64,000 nucleotides of DNA from Methylomonas sp. EFPC3 (GCF_029643245.1 NZ_CP116398.1:2914001-2978000), one strand, 5' to 3'; shown: positions 1-9,325, counted from the stretch's first letter. Made by a program: numbers and translations. Notes: generated by a model not told the origin, from the letters alone.

Positions 1-1232
1 ACCAAGTCGCCAGAAACACCCCCAATCAACTTCGCCGGCAATGTCATCAACGAACTAAACAGCGCATACTGCGTTGCAGTGTAAGCCGAATTCGTCAAAC
101 TGGACAAATACGCAATAAAAGCGGCCGAAGCGATGCCGCCGCTCAAATTGTCCGCACTGATCACGCCTGCCAACAGCATGATATCGGGCTGCACCAAAGC
201 CAAAGCTGCAAACAGCAAATTAGTCGCCGCAACAATCACAGCCCCGAATAATAGTGGCCGCATAATACCGAAGCGAACCACCAACACCCCGCCTATCGAC
301 GTACCCACAATCGTCATGAAAAAACCGAATACCTTGGTGACGTCAGCGATATCTTTTTTGCTGAACCCCAATTCCAAATAGAACGGATTCGCCATGACCC
401 CCATCGCAATATCGCTCATTTTATAGACAGCGATCAGCAGCAAAATCCGCGCGCCATTTTTGCCGTTGCGCTGGAAAAACTCGACAAACGGACTGACAAC
501 CGCATCGGAAAACCAACGTAGCAAACTAGCCGACAAGCTACGTACCCCTGACACCCCAAGCGCAACTTCCACACTTTGCTCGAGCCGCTCCACCCGATCG
601 TCAACCAGCCGGGCCGGTTCGCGCGCCAGCAACGTCGCAACCATGCCCACCGACATCGTCAACGCCATCCCCTGATATGCCGCAGACCAACTCTGATATT
701 CCGCAATGTAGAGCACCCCAGCCCCAGCGAGCAATAGCGACAGACGGTAACCAAATACGTACATCGCCGCCATCGCCCCCTGAATCTCCGGAGCTACAAT
801 CTCAATCCGATAGGCGTCGATTGCAACGTCCTGAGTAGCGGAGCAGAATGCCACCCAAATCGCCAACCAAGCCATTTTCGCCAGCTCCTGATGAACATCC
901 AAGCCGCCCATCCCAAACAAACCCAACGCTATGCCGATTTGAGCGCCGAATATCCACCCCCGCCGCTTACCCAACCACCGGCAAAACAACGGTAACGGCA
1001 ATCGGTCGACCACAGGCGCCCACAACACCTTTACCGAATATGCAACACCAACCAAACTGAAATAGCCGATTACGGCCAGAGAAACATCGGCGTCAGCCAG
1101 CCAGGCCGACAAAGTAGAGGACGTCAAAGAGAACGGAAGGCCGGCCGAAAAGCCCAGCCAAATCATACCCAGCACGCGCGGCTGGGTATAGATAGAGAAA
1201 GCGCTGCGCCAACTGCTTACAGTTTCCGCCAT
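1..1232 (-). CDS. ampG: AmpG-like muropeptide permease (MFS), 3'-truncated by window edge
   Basis: Membrane permease of the AmpG/PAT branch of the major facilitator superfamily. The family imports anhydro-muropeptides (GlcNAc-anhMurNAc peptides) into the cytoplasm for peptidoglycan recycling. The ATG at 1232 opens MAETVSSWRSAFSIYTQPRV, followed by a first helix with WLGFSAGLPFSLT, typical of AmpG. Further hydrophobic segments and the sequence ATQDVAIDAYRIE, a family hallmark, follow. About 410 codons are visible and the frame is still open at base 1, so only the last helices are missing. It faces away from the dcw cluster but serves the same cell-wall economy. A closely related acetyl-CoA/PAT transporter is possible but less likely given the IDAYR motif. 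Confidence 0.85.
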   Translation of the reverse strand, partial: MAETVSSWRSAFSIYTQPRVLGMIWLGFSAGLPFSLTSSTLSAWLADADVSLAVIGYFSLVGVAYSVKVLWAPVVDRLPLPLFCRWLGKRRGWIFGAQIGIALGLFGMGGLDVHQELAKMAWLAIWVAFCSATQDVAIDAYRIEIVAPEIQGAMAAMYVFGYRLSLLLAGAGVLYIAEYQSWSAAYQGMALTMSVGMVATLLAREPARLVDDRVERLEQSVEVALGVSGVRSLSASLLRWFSDAVVSPFVEFFQRNGKNGARILLLIAVYKMSDIAMGVMANPFYLELGFSKKDIADVTKVFGFFMTIVGTSIGGVLVVRFGIMRPLLFGAVIVAATNLLFAALALVQPDIMLLAGVISADNLSGGIASAAFIAYLSSLTNSAYTATQYALFSSLMTLPAKLIGGVSGDL

Positions 1233-1271
1233 ACGCTTTCTCTAACAACGCACTTTAGGTAGGACCTAAAA

Positions 1272-2633
1272 TCAACCGTTGATCAAATAATGCGTCACGA
1301 TACTGGCCGCATAACCGGCCGCGATAACCGGCGTCCATTTCAAGTGACTAAAGAACGTATATTTGTGATTGGATTGCCCCATCAACGCCACACCCGCGGC
1401 CGAACCGACCGAGAACAAAGATCCGCCGACGCCGGCGGTCAAGGTGACTAGCAACCATTGGTACAAATCCATATCCAGATTCATGTTCAACACTGCAAAC
1501 ATTACCGGGATGTTATCGACTACCGCGGAAATGATACCGACCAGAATGTTAGCCGTTGTTTGCCCCAAACCGTCATACATGGCCGCAGACAGCAATTCCA
1601 GATAACCGATATAACCCAGACCGCCGACAGCAAATACCACGCCGAAAAAGAACAACAAGGTATCCCATTCCGCTTCTTTGACACGGTCAAATACATCAAG
1701 ACGCACTTCGTTTTCCGAGGTGAAACGAACCTTGATGTAATAAATGAACAACATCAAAATCGATAAGCCGGCCATCATTCCCATGAACGGCGGCAAGTGC
1801 AAAAACTGCTTAAAACTGACCGCCAAGCCAATGGTTACAGCGAACAAACCGCAGACCACCCAGCCACCTGGCTTCAATTCTACCGCCGCTTCGTTGGTGG
1901 CTTGCGGCTGACCGTTTGGAATCGCTTGCGACATGAAAAATGCAGGGACAACAAAGTTGACTACCGACGGAATAAACAATTTAAAGAAATCAAAGAATTC
2001 GGCATACCCGGCTTGCCACACCATCAGCGTCGTGATATCGCCGAACGGGCAAAACGCACCGCCGGCATTTGCTGCGATAACCAGATTGACGAAACCGACA
2101 GAAACAAACTTTTCGTTATCCGCACCCACCGCCATCACCACAGCGCCGACCAATAAAGCCGAAGTCAGGTTGTCAGCAACGGAAGACAAGAAAAAGGTGA
2201 TGACGCCCGTGATCCAAAACAACTGCTTGTAACCGAATTGCTTCCGAATCAACCAGGAGCGCAACGCCTCGAACACATTGCGTTCCGCCATGGTGTTGAT
2301 ATAAGTCATCGCCACCAGCAAAAACAGCATCAGCTCAGCATATTCTTTCAAATCGTGCTCGAAAGCTTTATGCAGTTCCTCGCCCGAAACCCCCGCCTCG
2401 CTAGCCAGAACGGCCACATGCGCCCAAATCACTGCCGCGGCAAAAATCACCGGCTTGGACTTGCGCAGATGAGTGAACTCTTCGGCCATGACAAAGCCGT
2501 AAGCCACCAAAAAGATTAGAACGGTGTATATCCCCCGCTCGGTTCCGGTGAGACCGAGATTGTGAAACTCTTCGGCCATGGCCATTTGCGGCACAAACAA
2601 CAGCCCGGCCAAAATCAACAATAAGCGCAACAA
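1272..2633 (-). CDS. nhaD: NhaD-type Na+/H+ antiporter
   Basis: Integral membrane sodium:proton antiporter of the NhaD family (ion transporter superfamily), which expels Na+ in exchange for H+ for pH and sodium homeostasis. The 453-aa protein starts with a signal-like hydrophobic segment ending MAMAEEF and then shows about a dozen hydrophobic helices. Family-like stretches include SSVADNLTSALLVGA, ANAGGAFCPFGDITTLMVW and SAVVDNIPVMFAVL; the two polar-centred DN motifs are where NhaD proteins place ion-binding acidic residues. The length fits the family. It is a single gene reading away from the sulfite reductase, with a 157-bp divergent spacer. Confidence 0.9.
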   Translation of the reverse strand: MLRLLLILAGLLFVPQMAMAEEFHNLGLTGTERGIYTVLIFLVAYGFVMAEEFTHLRKSKPVIFAAAVIWAHVAVLASEAGVSGEELHKAFEHDLKEYAELMLFLLVAMTYINTMAERNVFEALRSWLIRKQFGYKQLFWITGVITFFLSSVADNLTSALLVGAVVMAVGADNEKFVSVGFVNLVIAANAGGAFCPFGDITTLMVWQAGYAEFFDFFKLFIPSVVNFVVPAFFMSQAIPNGQPQATNEAAVELKPGGWVVCGLFAVTIGLAVSFKQFLHLPPFMGMMAGLSILMLFIYYIKVRFTSENEVRLDVFDRVKEAEWDTLLFFFGVVFAVGGLGYIGYLELLSAAMYDGLGQTTANILVGIISAVVDNIPVMFAVLNMNLDMDLYQWLLVTLTAGVGGSLFSVGSAAGVALMGQSNHKYTFFSHLKWTPVIAAGYAASIVTHYLING

Positions 2634-2790
2634 GGTAGCCCCCTTTATCCTCTATGTTTTAGTCGTTATTAAAAGCAAAAAAACTAACCGGGCATGTTAT
2701 CACCATACAATATTCTTTGTCATTTAATCCCGGCCGTTATATTATTCAGATACCTAGCAAAATAGTCAGTAAACCACGCATCATCGCTAA

Positions 2791-4443
2791 ATGTATCAAT
2801 ATAACCAGAAAGATCAAACACTTATTGAAGAACGCGTTAGAGAGTTTCGCGACCAGACCCAACGCTTTCTGAACGGGGACCTGGAAGCCGACCAATTCAG
2901 AGCACTACGCCTGATGAACGGTCTCTACGTGCAAACCCATGCACCGATGCTGAGGGTCGCAGTCCCTTACGGACTACTTTCCTCGAAACAATTGCGCAAG
3001 CTGGCATCGGTGGCCCGCGATTACGACCGCGGATACTGCCACTTCACAACCCGGCAGAACGTTCAATACAACTGGCCAGCCTTGGAACGGGTCCCAGACC
3101 TGCTCGCCGAATTGGCAACAGTGCAGATGCACGCCATTCAAACCAGCGGCAATTGCCTACGAAACACCACATCGGACCATTTGGCCGGCATTTGCAAAGA
3201 CGAAATCGAAGACCCGCGGCCGTACTGCGAAATTATCAGACAGTGGACCACTCTGCACCCCGAATTTGCCTTCCTACCACGCAAGTTCAAAATCGCGGTC
3301 AGCGGCGCAACTCATGATAGAGCAGCAGTCCAATTGCATGATATCGGTGTCTACTTGGTCAAAAACGACGCAGGTGAAACCGGATTTCAAATTTTGGTAG
3401 GCGGCGGCCTGGGCCGAACCCCGATAATTGGCCAAACCATTCGCCCTTATCTGGAAAAGCAGCACCTGCTGTCCTATCTGGAAGCTATTTTACGGATATA
3501 TAATCTGTTCGGCCGCCGTGATAACAAGTACAAAGCCAGGATCAAGATTCTGGTTAAGGAAACCGGCCTGGAAAAATTCAAGGCCATGGTCGAGCAGGAG
3601 TGGGAACGCATCCGCGACAGCATGTTACTGAGCGAGGAACGCATCGCCGAACTTAAAGCCCACTTCGCCCCGCCCGCTTACGAAACCATCGCAAGCCCCG
3701 ACCCGAATTTTGCCAACACCCTTGCCGTTAACAGCGACTTCGCCAAATGGGCTAAATACAACACAGTCGAACACAAAATCAACGGCTACCAAGGCGTTTA
3801 CATCTCTTTGAAAGCCCCCGAATCCCCGCCAGGCGACATTACCGCCGAACAACTGGAGGCCGTGGCCGATTTGGCTGACCAATACAGCTTCGGCGAAGTC
3901 CGAAGTAGCCATCGGCAAAACCTCGTGCTCGCCGACGTCAAACAAAGCGACTTATTTGCGCTCTGGCAAAAACTGGACGCACTCAAGCTGGCCACACCCA
4001 ATATCGGCACAGTAACCGACATTATTTGCTGCCCCGGCCTGGACTTTTGTTCTCTGGCCAACGCCAGCTCGATCAGCGTTGCCAAAGAACTGAATTCCAA
4101 ACTCGACGACATTGATTACATTCACGACATCGGCGACATCAAAATTAACATGTCCGGCTGCATGAACGGTTGCGCACACCAAAGCGTCGGCCATATCGGC
4201 ATCCTCGGCGTCGACAAGCACGGCGAAGAGTGGTACCAAATCACACTCGGCGGCTCATCCGAAAACGAAGCCGCGATTGGCGAACGCCTGGGACCGGCAG
4301 TTGCCAAAAGCGATATCACCACGGCCGTTACCGACATCCTCGACGTTTATGTTCAGCAACGCTTAGAAGACGAAGCCTTCTTACAAACCGTAAAGCGCGT
4401 CGGCCTGGAGCCGTTTAGGGAAAGAGTTTATGCAAATCATTAA
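2791..4443 (+). CDS. cysI: Assimilatory sulfite reductase hemoprotein (nitrite/sulfite reductase family)
   Basis: Siroheme and [4Fe-4S] reductase that takes sulfite to sulfide for cysteine synthesis. The protein has 550 residues with the duplicated ferredoxin-like half-domain plus siroheme-domain architecture. The first half carries the substrate-side pattern YDRGYCHFTTRQNVQYNWP. The cluster-binding cysteines are C414 and C420 (CPGLDFC) and C457 and C461 (CMNGC), the Cys-x5-Cys...Cys-x3-Cys pattern of this family. The start is the first ATG, without a clear Shine-Dalgarno. Its stop overlaps the next gene by 14 bp, so the DUF934 protein is translationally coupled. Sulfite is preferred over nitrite as substrate because of the DUF934 partner, but this is inferred. 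Confidence 0.88.
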   Translation: MYQYNQKDQTLIEERVREFRDQTQRFLNGDLEADQFRALRLMNGLYVQTHAPMLRVAVPYGLLSSKQLRKLASVARDYDRGYCHFTTRQNVQYNWPALERVPDLLAELATVQMHAIQTSGNCLRNTTSDHLAGICKDEIEDPRPYCEIIRQWTTLHPEFAFLPRKFKIAVSGATHDRAAVQLHDIGVYLVKNDAGETGFQILVGGGLGRTPIIGQTIRPYLEKQHLLSYLEAILRIYNLFGRRDNKYKARIKILVKETGLEKFKAMVEQEWERIRDSMLLSEERIAELKAHFAPPAYETIASPDPNFANTLAVNSDFAKWAKYNTVEHKINGYQGVYISLKAPESPPGDITAEQLEAVADLADQYSFGEVRSSHRQNLVLADVKQSDLFALWQKLDALKLATPNIGTVTDIICCPGLDFCSLANASSISVAKELNSKLDDIDYIHDIGDIKINMSGCMNGCAHQSVGHIGILGVDKHGEEWYQITLGGSSENEAAIGERLGPAVAKSDITTAVTDILDVYVQQRLEDEAFLQTVKRVGLEPFRERVYANH

Positions 4444-4882
4444 AGACCAACAGTTAATCAACAACACCTGGACTTTTATCGAAGACGCCGCCCCGCTTCC
4501 CAGCGGAGACATTACGGTCAGCCTGCAACGCTGGCTCAGCGAGAAAGCCCAGCTCCTTGAACGTAACAGCAAAGTTGGCATCCGGGTAGCTCCCGGCGAA
4601 CAACTGGACGCTTTGAACTCGGACCTGGATAAAATCGATTTGATCGAACTGAACTTTCCGATCTTCGGCGACGGCCGCTTGTTTTCCGTGGCCCGCTTAC
4701 TACGCAGCAGGGACGGGTACCAAGGCGAGCTCCGCGCGGTGGGTCAATACCTTCCCGACCAAGTATTCTACTTGTCCAGAGTCGGCATCAACGCCTTTGA
4801 TTTAAGCAGCCAAAACGACGCGGATTTGGTTTTGGCGGCCATGAATCAATTTTCAGTGCGTTATCAATCGTCGACCAATTGA
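4430..4882 (+). CDS. DUF934 family protein, sulfite reductase partner
   Basis: A 150-aa cytoplasmic protein of the DUF934 family, which is routinely encoded directly after proteobacterial cysI-type genes and thought to assist sulfite reduction. Its biochemical role is not established. The recognisable core is LIELNFPIFGDGRLFSVARLLR, shortened here to the stretch around IFGDGRLFSVARLL, followed by GELRAVGQYLPDQVFYLSRVG. It overlaps the reductase reading frame by 14 bp and is closed by a strong hairpin terminator, so the two genes form a two-gene operon. Confidence 0.85.
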   Translation: MQIIKDQQLINNTWTFIEDAAPLPSGDITVSLQRWLSEKAQLLERNSKVGIRVAPGEQLDALNSDLDKIDLIELNFPIFGDGRLFSVARLLRSRDGYQGELRAVGQYLPDQVFYLSRVGINAFDLSSQNDADLVLAAMNQFSVRYQSSTN

Positions 4883-4924
4883 ACTTCGCGCTCAGCTAAC
4901 AAAAAGCCGCCTGACCTGAAACAA

Positions 4925-4961
4925 AAAACCCCGACTGGCGAAAGCCACTCGGGGTTTTATT
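4925..4961. terminator. Bidirectional intrinsic terminator between DUF934 gene and ctp
   Basis: AAAACCCCGA and TCGGGGTTTT form the arms of a stem whose inner part TGGC/GCCA closes a GAAA tetraloop; a single C-C mismatch separates outer and inner helices. The A-run on one side and T-run on the other make it usable from both strands, as expected between the convergent sulfite-reductase operon and the ctp-envC operon. Confidence 0.85.
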
Positions 4962-4972
4962 TTGGCCAAAGA

Positions 4973-4997
4973 CGCCGGAATCGCTACGATTCCGGCG
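4973..4997. other. Perfect inverted repeat (11-bp stem, 3-nt loop)
   Basis: CGCCGGAATCG, loop CTA, then CGATTCCGGCG. It lies just 3' of the ctp stop codon. It has no T-run, so it may protect the mRNA 3' end or be a repeat element rather than terminate on its own. Confidence 0.6.
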
Positions 4998-5020
4998 AAC
5001 GACTTTATCAAACCGAACGC

Positions 5021-6385
5021 TTAACGACGCATGATGCTAATGCCTTTCAGCAAGTTCAACGCCTCATGCAGAGGATAATCGCGCATATCAGCCTCGGACA
5101 AGTCCGCCCCGTCCCCATCTTTCTCCGGCGCATCTTTGGCGTCATCACCGTCTTCTTCATCAACCTTCTTCTCAGGTTTAGCATTACCGTTGGTCAAATG
5201 ATGCGTTAAATCCGCTTCTTTGACGGTATCCAGCTTCGCTTTATCCATGGCCGCCAGCTTGACTCTGGCCAACGTCACATCCGGCTCGATACCTTCGGCC
5301 TGAATAGACCGACCTGAAGGCGTAAAATAACGCGCCGTAGTCAACTTGACCGCCGCACCGTTACTGGTCGGCAAAATGGTTTGCACCGAGCCTTTGCCGA
5401 ACGACTTCTCACCCATGATGATGGCCCGCTTGTGGTCCTGCAATGCGCCGGCCACAATTTCGGATGCCGAAGCAGAACCGCCATTGATCAGCACCACGAT
5501 AGGCGCACCGTTTATCACATCGCCTGAAGTGGCATTAAAACGCATTTCCGAATTTTTGATCCGCCCCTCGGTATAAACGATCAACCCGGAATCGATAAAG
5601 GCATCACTAACATCCACCGCCGCATTTAAAACGCCCCCCGGATTGTTGCGCAAATCCAGAACGATACCTTTCAGCGGGCCTTCGTTCTCCTTTTTCAACT
5701 CATCGATTGCATCCAATAAACCTTGACCAGTGCCGGACTGAAAACTACTGATCCGCAAATAACCGTAATTCTTTTCCAAAATCCTGTTCTTGACGCTTTT
5801 GACTTTGATAATGTCGCGAGTCAACGCGAACTTCAGCGGCGCCTCTTCCCCTTCGCGAATCACTGTCAGCACAATCTCGCTGCCTGGCTCGCCGCGCATG
5901 ATTTTCACCGCATCGGCCAGCGTCATACCTTTCACCGGCTTATCGTCGAGACGAACGATCAAGTCTCCAGCTTTAATTCCGGCCCGTTGCGCCGGCGTAT
6001 CGTCTATAGGAGAAACCACTTTAACGAAACCGTTTTCCATGCCGACTTCTATACCCAAACCACCGAATTGACCCGTGGTGCCTTCTTGCAGCTCCTTATA
6101 CTCTTCGCTGGCAAGATACGCGGAATGCGGGTCCAAACCGGACAGCATGCCCCGAATTGCATCTTCCAAAAGTTTCTTGTCGGAAACGGGTTCTACATAA
6201 TCCTGTTTGATGCGACCGAAAATCTCGGTGAAGGTCCGCAGCTCGTCAAACGGCAAGGCCTGCAGCTCATCGCTTTTCACCGAAGCCGGCGACTCTTTTT
6301 CGGCAAAGACGCTACCGCACAAACTAAGCGCCACGCCCAAAATAAATCCGACCAGCAAGATTAATATGTTTCTGTTTTTTAACAT
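5021..6385 (-). CDS. ctpA: C-terminal processing peptidase (S41 family, PDZ)
   Basis: Periplasmic serine protease of the CtpA/Prc type, which trims or degrades envelope proteins and, in relatives, controls peptidoglycan hydrolases. An N-terminal hydrophobic segment (residues 7-28) acts as signal or anchor. A PDZ domain lies at about 105-185 (GLGIEV...AGIKAGD). The S41 core has S306 in GGSASASEI and K331 in SFGKGS, spaced 25 residues apart as in the family's Ser-Lys dyad. The C-terminal tail is acidic and Lys-rich (about 395-430) before a short conserved end. It is 454 aa, normal for the group. It lies 38 bp downstream of the EnvC-like gene and is probably co-transcribed with it. Confidence 0.92.
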   Translation of the reverse strand: MLKNRNILILLVGFILGVALSLCGSVFAEKESPASVKSDELQALPFDELRTFTEIFGRIKQDYVEPVSDKKLLEDAIRGMLSGLDPHSAYLASEEYKELQEGTTGQFGGLGIEVGMENGFVKVVSPIDDTPAQRAGIKAGDLIVRLDDKPVKGMTLADAVKIMRGEPGSEIVLTVIREGEEAPLKFALTRDIIKVKSVKNRILEKNYGYLRISSFQSGTGQGLLDAIDELKKENEGPLKGIVLDLRNNPGGVLNAAVDVSDAFIDSGLIVYTEGRIKNSEMRFNATSGDVINGAPIVVLINGGSASASEIVAGALQDHKRAIIMGEKSFGKGSVQTILPTSNGAAVKLTTARYFTPSGRSIQAEGIEPDVTLARVKLAAMDKAKLDTVKEADLTHHLTNGNAKPEKKVDEEDGDDAKDAPEKDGDGADLSEADMRDYPLHEALNLLKGISIMRR

Positions 6386-6423
6386 TTGAATTCGAACTCC
6401 AACAACCTGTTTCCTAAAAATAA

Positions 6424-7776
6424 TTAACCTTTGCCCGGTTTACGGCACCATTGCTCCGGATCGACCGGCCGTCCGTTTTTTCGGATGCCAAAATACAAGG
6501 CGGCATCGGCTCTGCCACCGCTTCGACCTACCGAGGCCAAAACCTCGCCGGCCCTAACGTGATCGCCAACCCCTTTATGTAAACTTTGGCTGAACGCGTA
6601 CAAGCTCATAAAGCCTCTACCGTGATCGACAATAATCATCAATCCGTAACCTCGCAGCCAATCAGCATAGACTACCTTGCCGCCCGTCACCGCACGCACG
6701 TCAGCCCCTTCCCTGGCACTGATAACGACGCCGTCCCAAGTGGTTTCGTAGCGCCGACTGCCAAACCGCTCCGTCACCGCCCCTTGCACCGGCCACGGCA
6801 ATTGGCCGCGCAACTCTGCAAACGGCTGGCTTGCTGATGCGCCAACCGGAGGAGTAGCCGGCATTTGCTTGGAAAGTACCCGCGGTGGGCTCGTGCTTGG
6901 TTCGGACTTGTGCGGCTCAGGTGAAGACTCGTCCTCGGCATTATCATCAGTTTTCTGCAAAGACGCCACCAAGGACTGCAATTTTTTCTCGTCAGCCACC
7001 AAGCGCTGCAGTTGGTCGGCCTTGGCTGAATAATCACTTTCAATCCTGGCTAACAAGGCTTCGCGTTGACCCTTTAACGCCAGCATTGCATCCGACTCTT
7101 GCTGCTTCTTTACCAAAGCAGCTTGAAGCAATTGAGACTCGCTGTCCTTTTGCGCCTCCAACTGCCGAAGCTCATCGAAGGCCTCGCCAAACGCTTTGAG
7201 TTTTTCCACTCGCGCCTTACTGATATAGTCGAAGTAAATCGCCATTCGACTTGACACTGCCGGATCGCGTTGGTTCAGAATCACTTTCCAGCCCTCCTTA
7301 TCGCCGCCCATGGCGTAGATCGCCTTGAGCAACCCTTCGAGTTCCTGCTGTTGTTCGTGCATACTGCGTTGCGCCGCAGCGCTCTTGCCGCGCACTTCCT
7401 GCAGCACTGACTCCTGTTGCCTGATTTCGGCTTTCAATGCACGCAGGCTATTTGCCAATTCGCCATATTGCATCTCCAGCTTTTGCAACTGCTCCACTGC
7501 CCGATTTTTTTCGGCTTGCAAGTCGCGAACGTCGCCACCGATCTGTTGAATTTTCGACTGGACGTCGGCCAAGGTTTTGTCGTTTGCGGGAGCGGCCGAC
7601 AATGTCTGACTTACCCCCCCCAACCCGGCGAAAACCAGGCAACCGACTACCCTTGCCAGCGCCATCGGTGGGTATTTGGCAATTCTTATACTCCCGAGCC
7701 GACACGACAATTCGCTGTTTTTCGACCCTGAAAACCTGTTGGTAACGAGCGGCGCGCGGGGAAGCCGGTTTGCCAT
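6424..7776 (-). CDS. envC: EnvC-like murein hydrolase activator (M23 domain, coiled coil)
   Basis: Envelope protein with a hydrophobic export segment, a long Gln/Glu/Lys/Arg-rich coiled coil (over roughly 200 residues), a Ser/Pro linker and a C-terminal LytM/M23 domain (WPVQGAVTERFGSRR...; VIVDHGRGFMSLYAF). The domain ends VDPEQWC. The canonical zinc ligands look degenerate: the usual H-x-G-D pattern is replaced by TTWDGVVI. This suggests an EnvC-type activator of amidases rather than an active endopeptidase. The chosen ATG at 7776 has GGAG upstream. A GTG at 7797, or an ATG at 7665 directly before a classic signal peptide (MALARVVGCLVFAGLGG), are alternatives. The pairing with ctp is widespread in proteobacteria. 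Confidence 0.85.
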   Translation of the reverse strand: MANRLPRAPLVTNRFSGSKNSELSCRLGSIRIAKYPPMALARVVGCLVFAGLGGVSQTLSAAPANDKTLADVQSKIQQIGGDVRDLQAEKNRAVEQLQKLEMQYGELANSLRALKAEIRQQESVLQEVRGKSAAAQRSMHEQQQELEGLLKAIYAMGGDKEGWKVILNQRDPAVSSRMAIYFDYISKARVEKLKAFGEAFDELRQLEAQKDSESQLLQAALVKKQQESDAMLALKGQREALLARIESDYSAKADQLQRLVADEKKLQSLVASLQKTDDNAEDESSPEPHKSEPSTSPPRVLSKQMPATPPVGASASQPFAELRGQLPWPVQGAVTERFGSRRYETTWDGVVISAREGADVRAVTGGKVVYADWLRGYGLMIIVDHGRGFMSLYAFSQSLHKGVGDHVRAGEVLASVGRSGGRADAALYFGIRKNGRPVDPEQWCRKPGKG

Positions 7777-8039
7777 CGGATTAAGGACTCCAAGCACTAA
7801 TGGTTATAAAATCAGATCTCGGCGACAGCCATTGCCGCACAATTACGCGGGCTCAATTCTCGGGTATTGAACAATAAGGCCTACTCTGTTAGATTTGCTG
7901 GCCTCGTATTGCTCGCTAAGTTGGCGGCTTGGCCGCTGCATATCTAAGCAAGGCATTATACCAGCACCACCAGCCGCCAAATCCGAAAAATGCCACAGGC
8001 CGCCTAGCGACCAATTTTGCCAAGCTATATCGTAATTAA

Positions 8040-8351
8040 ATGGAAGATCAAGACGATAGTATTCAATATGACGACAGCGATATCAGCCGCGCCGCGCGCT
8101 GCCTGAAAGCCATGTCCCACCCTTTACGACTGAAAATCCTCTGCGTATTGGGCAGCAACTCGATCAGCGTTCAAGACATTGTGGAACAGGTCGGAACCAG
8201 TCAGAGCAATATTTCGCAACATTTGGCGATATTGCGGGACAAAGGCATTCTTGATTATAAAAAGGAAGCCAACCGCGTTTATTACTTTATCGACGACGAA
8301 CGCGTTATTCATCTGATTCAAATGATGCGCAGCATTTTTTGCGGCGCTTAA
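8040..8351 (+). CDS. ArsR-family repressor with SqrR/BigR/YgaV-like cysteine pair
   Basis: A 103-aa winged-helix regulator. The helix-turn-helix is at about 45-75 (SVQDIVEQVGTSQSNISQHL), followed by the wing DYKKEANRVYYFI. There is no ArsR-type metal motif. Instead, C35 in LKILCVL and C101 in RSIFCGA sit 66 residues apart, the same spacing as the persulfide-sensing cysteines I recall for SqrR and BigR and the same sequence contexts as in YgaV. The next gene, 18 bp downstream, is a membrane-anchored rhodanese, which fits a sulfane-sulfur response. The sensing role is inferred, not shown. C21 is an additional cysteine. The gene is first in a run with the rhodanese, secB and gpsA. Confidence 0.85.
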   Translation: MEDQDDSIQYDDSDISRAARCLKAMSHPLRLKILCVLGSNSISVQDIVEQVGTSQSNISQHLAILRDKGILDYKKEANRVYYFIDDERVIHLIQMMRSIFCGA

Positions 8352-8369
8352 ACAGCAATAACCAACAAT

Positions 8370-8819
8370 ATGAATGCACCAATAGAACAATATATCGAAT
8401 TCGCCACCAACCATTATTTACTGGTATTTGCACTGGTCTGCGTCATTTTCTTGCTAATTCAGGATTTGCTTGCCAATTCTTTTAATAAGTACGAAAACAT
8501 TTCGCCGCTAATTGCCGTCACCAAAATGAACAGTGACGACGTCGTCGTTCTGGACGTCAGGGAATTACACGAATTCAGCAAAAGCCACATCGAAAATGCT
8601 TTGAATATTCCGCTAGGCAAAATCGATGAACAACTCACGGCCCTGGAGAAACACAAAAAGCATCCGCTGATCGTGACTTGCCAAACCGGGGCTCGCTCGG
8701 CCGCTGCCTGCAAAACCCTGACTAAGTCAGGATTCGAACAGGTCTATAACATGATTGGCGGCATGCAATCATGGGAAGACAACAAACTGCCGATCAAACT
8801 GGGCAAAATCAAAGATTAA
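8370..8819 (+). CDS. Membrane-anchored rhodanese-domain protein (YibN-like)
   Basis: A 149-aa protein with one N-terminal transmembrane segment (about 16-34) and a rhodanese/sulfurtransferase domain. The catalytic loop is CQTGARS with C104 as the persulfide-bearing cysteine; the domain also has VLDVRELHEFSKSHI and the closing NMIGGMQSWE. In many gammaproteobacteria an equivalent protein (YibN) precedes secB and gpsA, and that order is kept here, though grxC is absent. The upstream ArsR gene suggests sulfur-linked regulation. Function as a sulfur carrier or detoxifying enzyme is inferred from the family. Confidence 0.87.
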   Translation: MNAPIEQYIEFATNHYLLVFALVCVIFLLIQDLLANSFNKYENISPLIAVTKMNSDDVVVLDVRELHEFSKSHIENALNIPLGKIDEQLTALEKHKKHPLIVTCQTGARSAAACKTLTKSGFEQVYNMIGGMQSWEDNKLPIKLGKIKD

Positions 8820-8842
8820 CCAACCAACCCCAAACCACGACC

Positions 8843-9319
8843 ATGGCCGAAAACAACGCATCCAGCGAAAAACAATTCATCATTCAAAAGATCTATACCA
8901 AAGACATTTCTTTTGAAACCCCAAATTCACCCAAAATCTTTACCCAAAAATGGGAGCCGGCGCTGGATCTGAACCTCGGCACCAATGTGTTACCGATCGA
9001 AAATTCGATGTTCGAAGTCTCGCTCACACTGACCGTAACCGTCAAAGTCGGCGAAAGCACCGCTTATCTGGTAGAAGTCAACCAGTCCGGAGTATTTCTG
9101 ATCGCAGGCTTTAACGAACAGGAAATGGGGCCAATGCTGGGTAGCTTTTGCCCGAACATCCTGTTCCCCTACGCCCGCGAGGTCATTTCCGACCTAGTCA
9201 GCAAAGGCGGATTCCCGCAACTGGTCCTGGCTCCGGTTAATTTCGACGCCCTGTACATGCAACATTTACAACAGGCACAACAAGCTCCGCAAAACGCCGA
9301 AGCCAAAACTTTAAACTAA
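8843..9319 (+). CDS. secB: Protein-export chaperone SecB
   Basis: Cytoplasmic tetrameric chaperone that keeps preproteins unfolded and hands them to SecA. The 158-aa product starts at ATG 8843 (MAENNASSEKQFIIQKIYTK). It has the family core KDISFETPNSPKIF, the central TLTVTVKVG strand, and the highly conserved GSFCPNILFPYAREVISDLV and GGFPQLVLAPVNFDALY. The Gln/Ala-rich tail is typical. The frame is open further upstream into the rhodanese gene, but homology begins at this ATG. It sits 6 bp before gpsA, in the conserved secB-gpsA arrangement. Confidence 0.96.
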   Translation: MAENNASSEKQFIIQKIYTKDISFETPNSPKIFTQKWEPALDLNLGTNVLPIENSMFEVSLTLTVTVKVGESTAYLVEVNQSGVFLIAGFNEQEMGPMLGSFCPNILFPYAREVISDLVSKGGFPQLVLAPVNFDALYMQHLQQAQQAPQNAEAKTLN

Positions 9320-9325
9320 GACAGG

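Noticed and set aside
133-1060. Short plus-strand open frames at 133-381, 460-675 and 848-1060
   Set aside because: They lie antisense inside the AmpG-like gene, which has a clear transporter sequence on the other strand.
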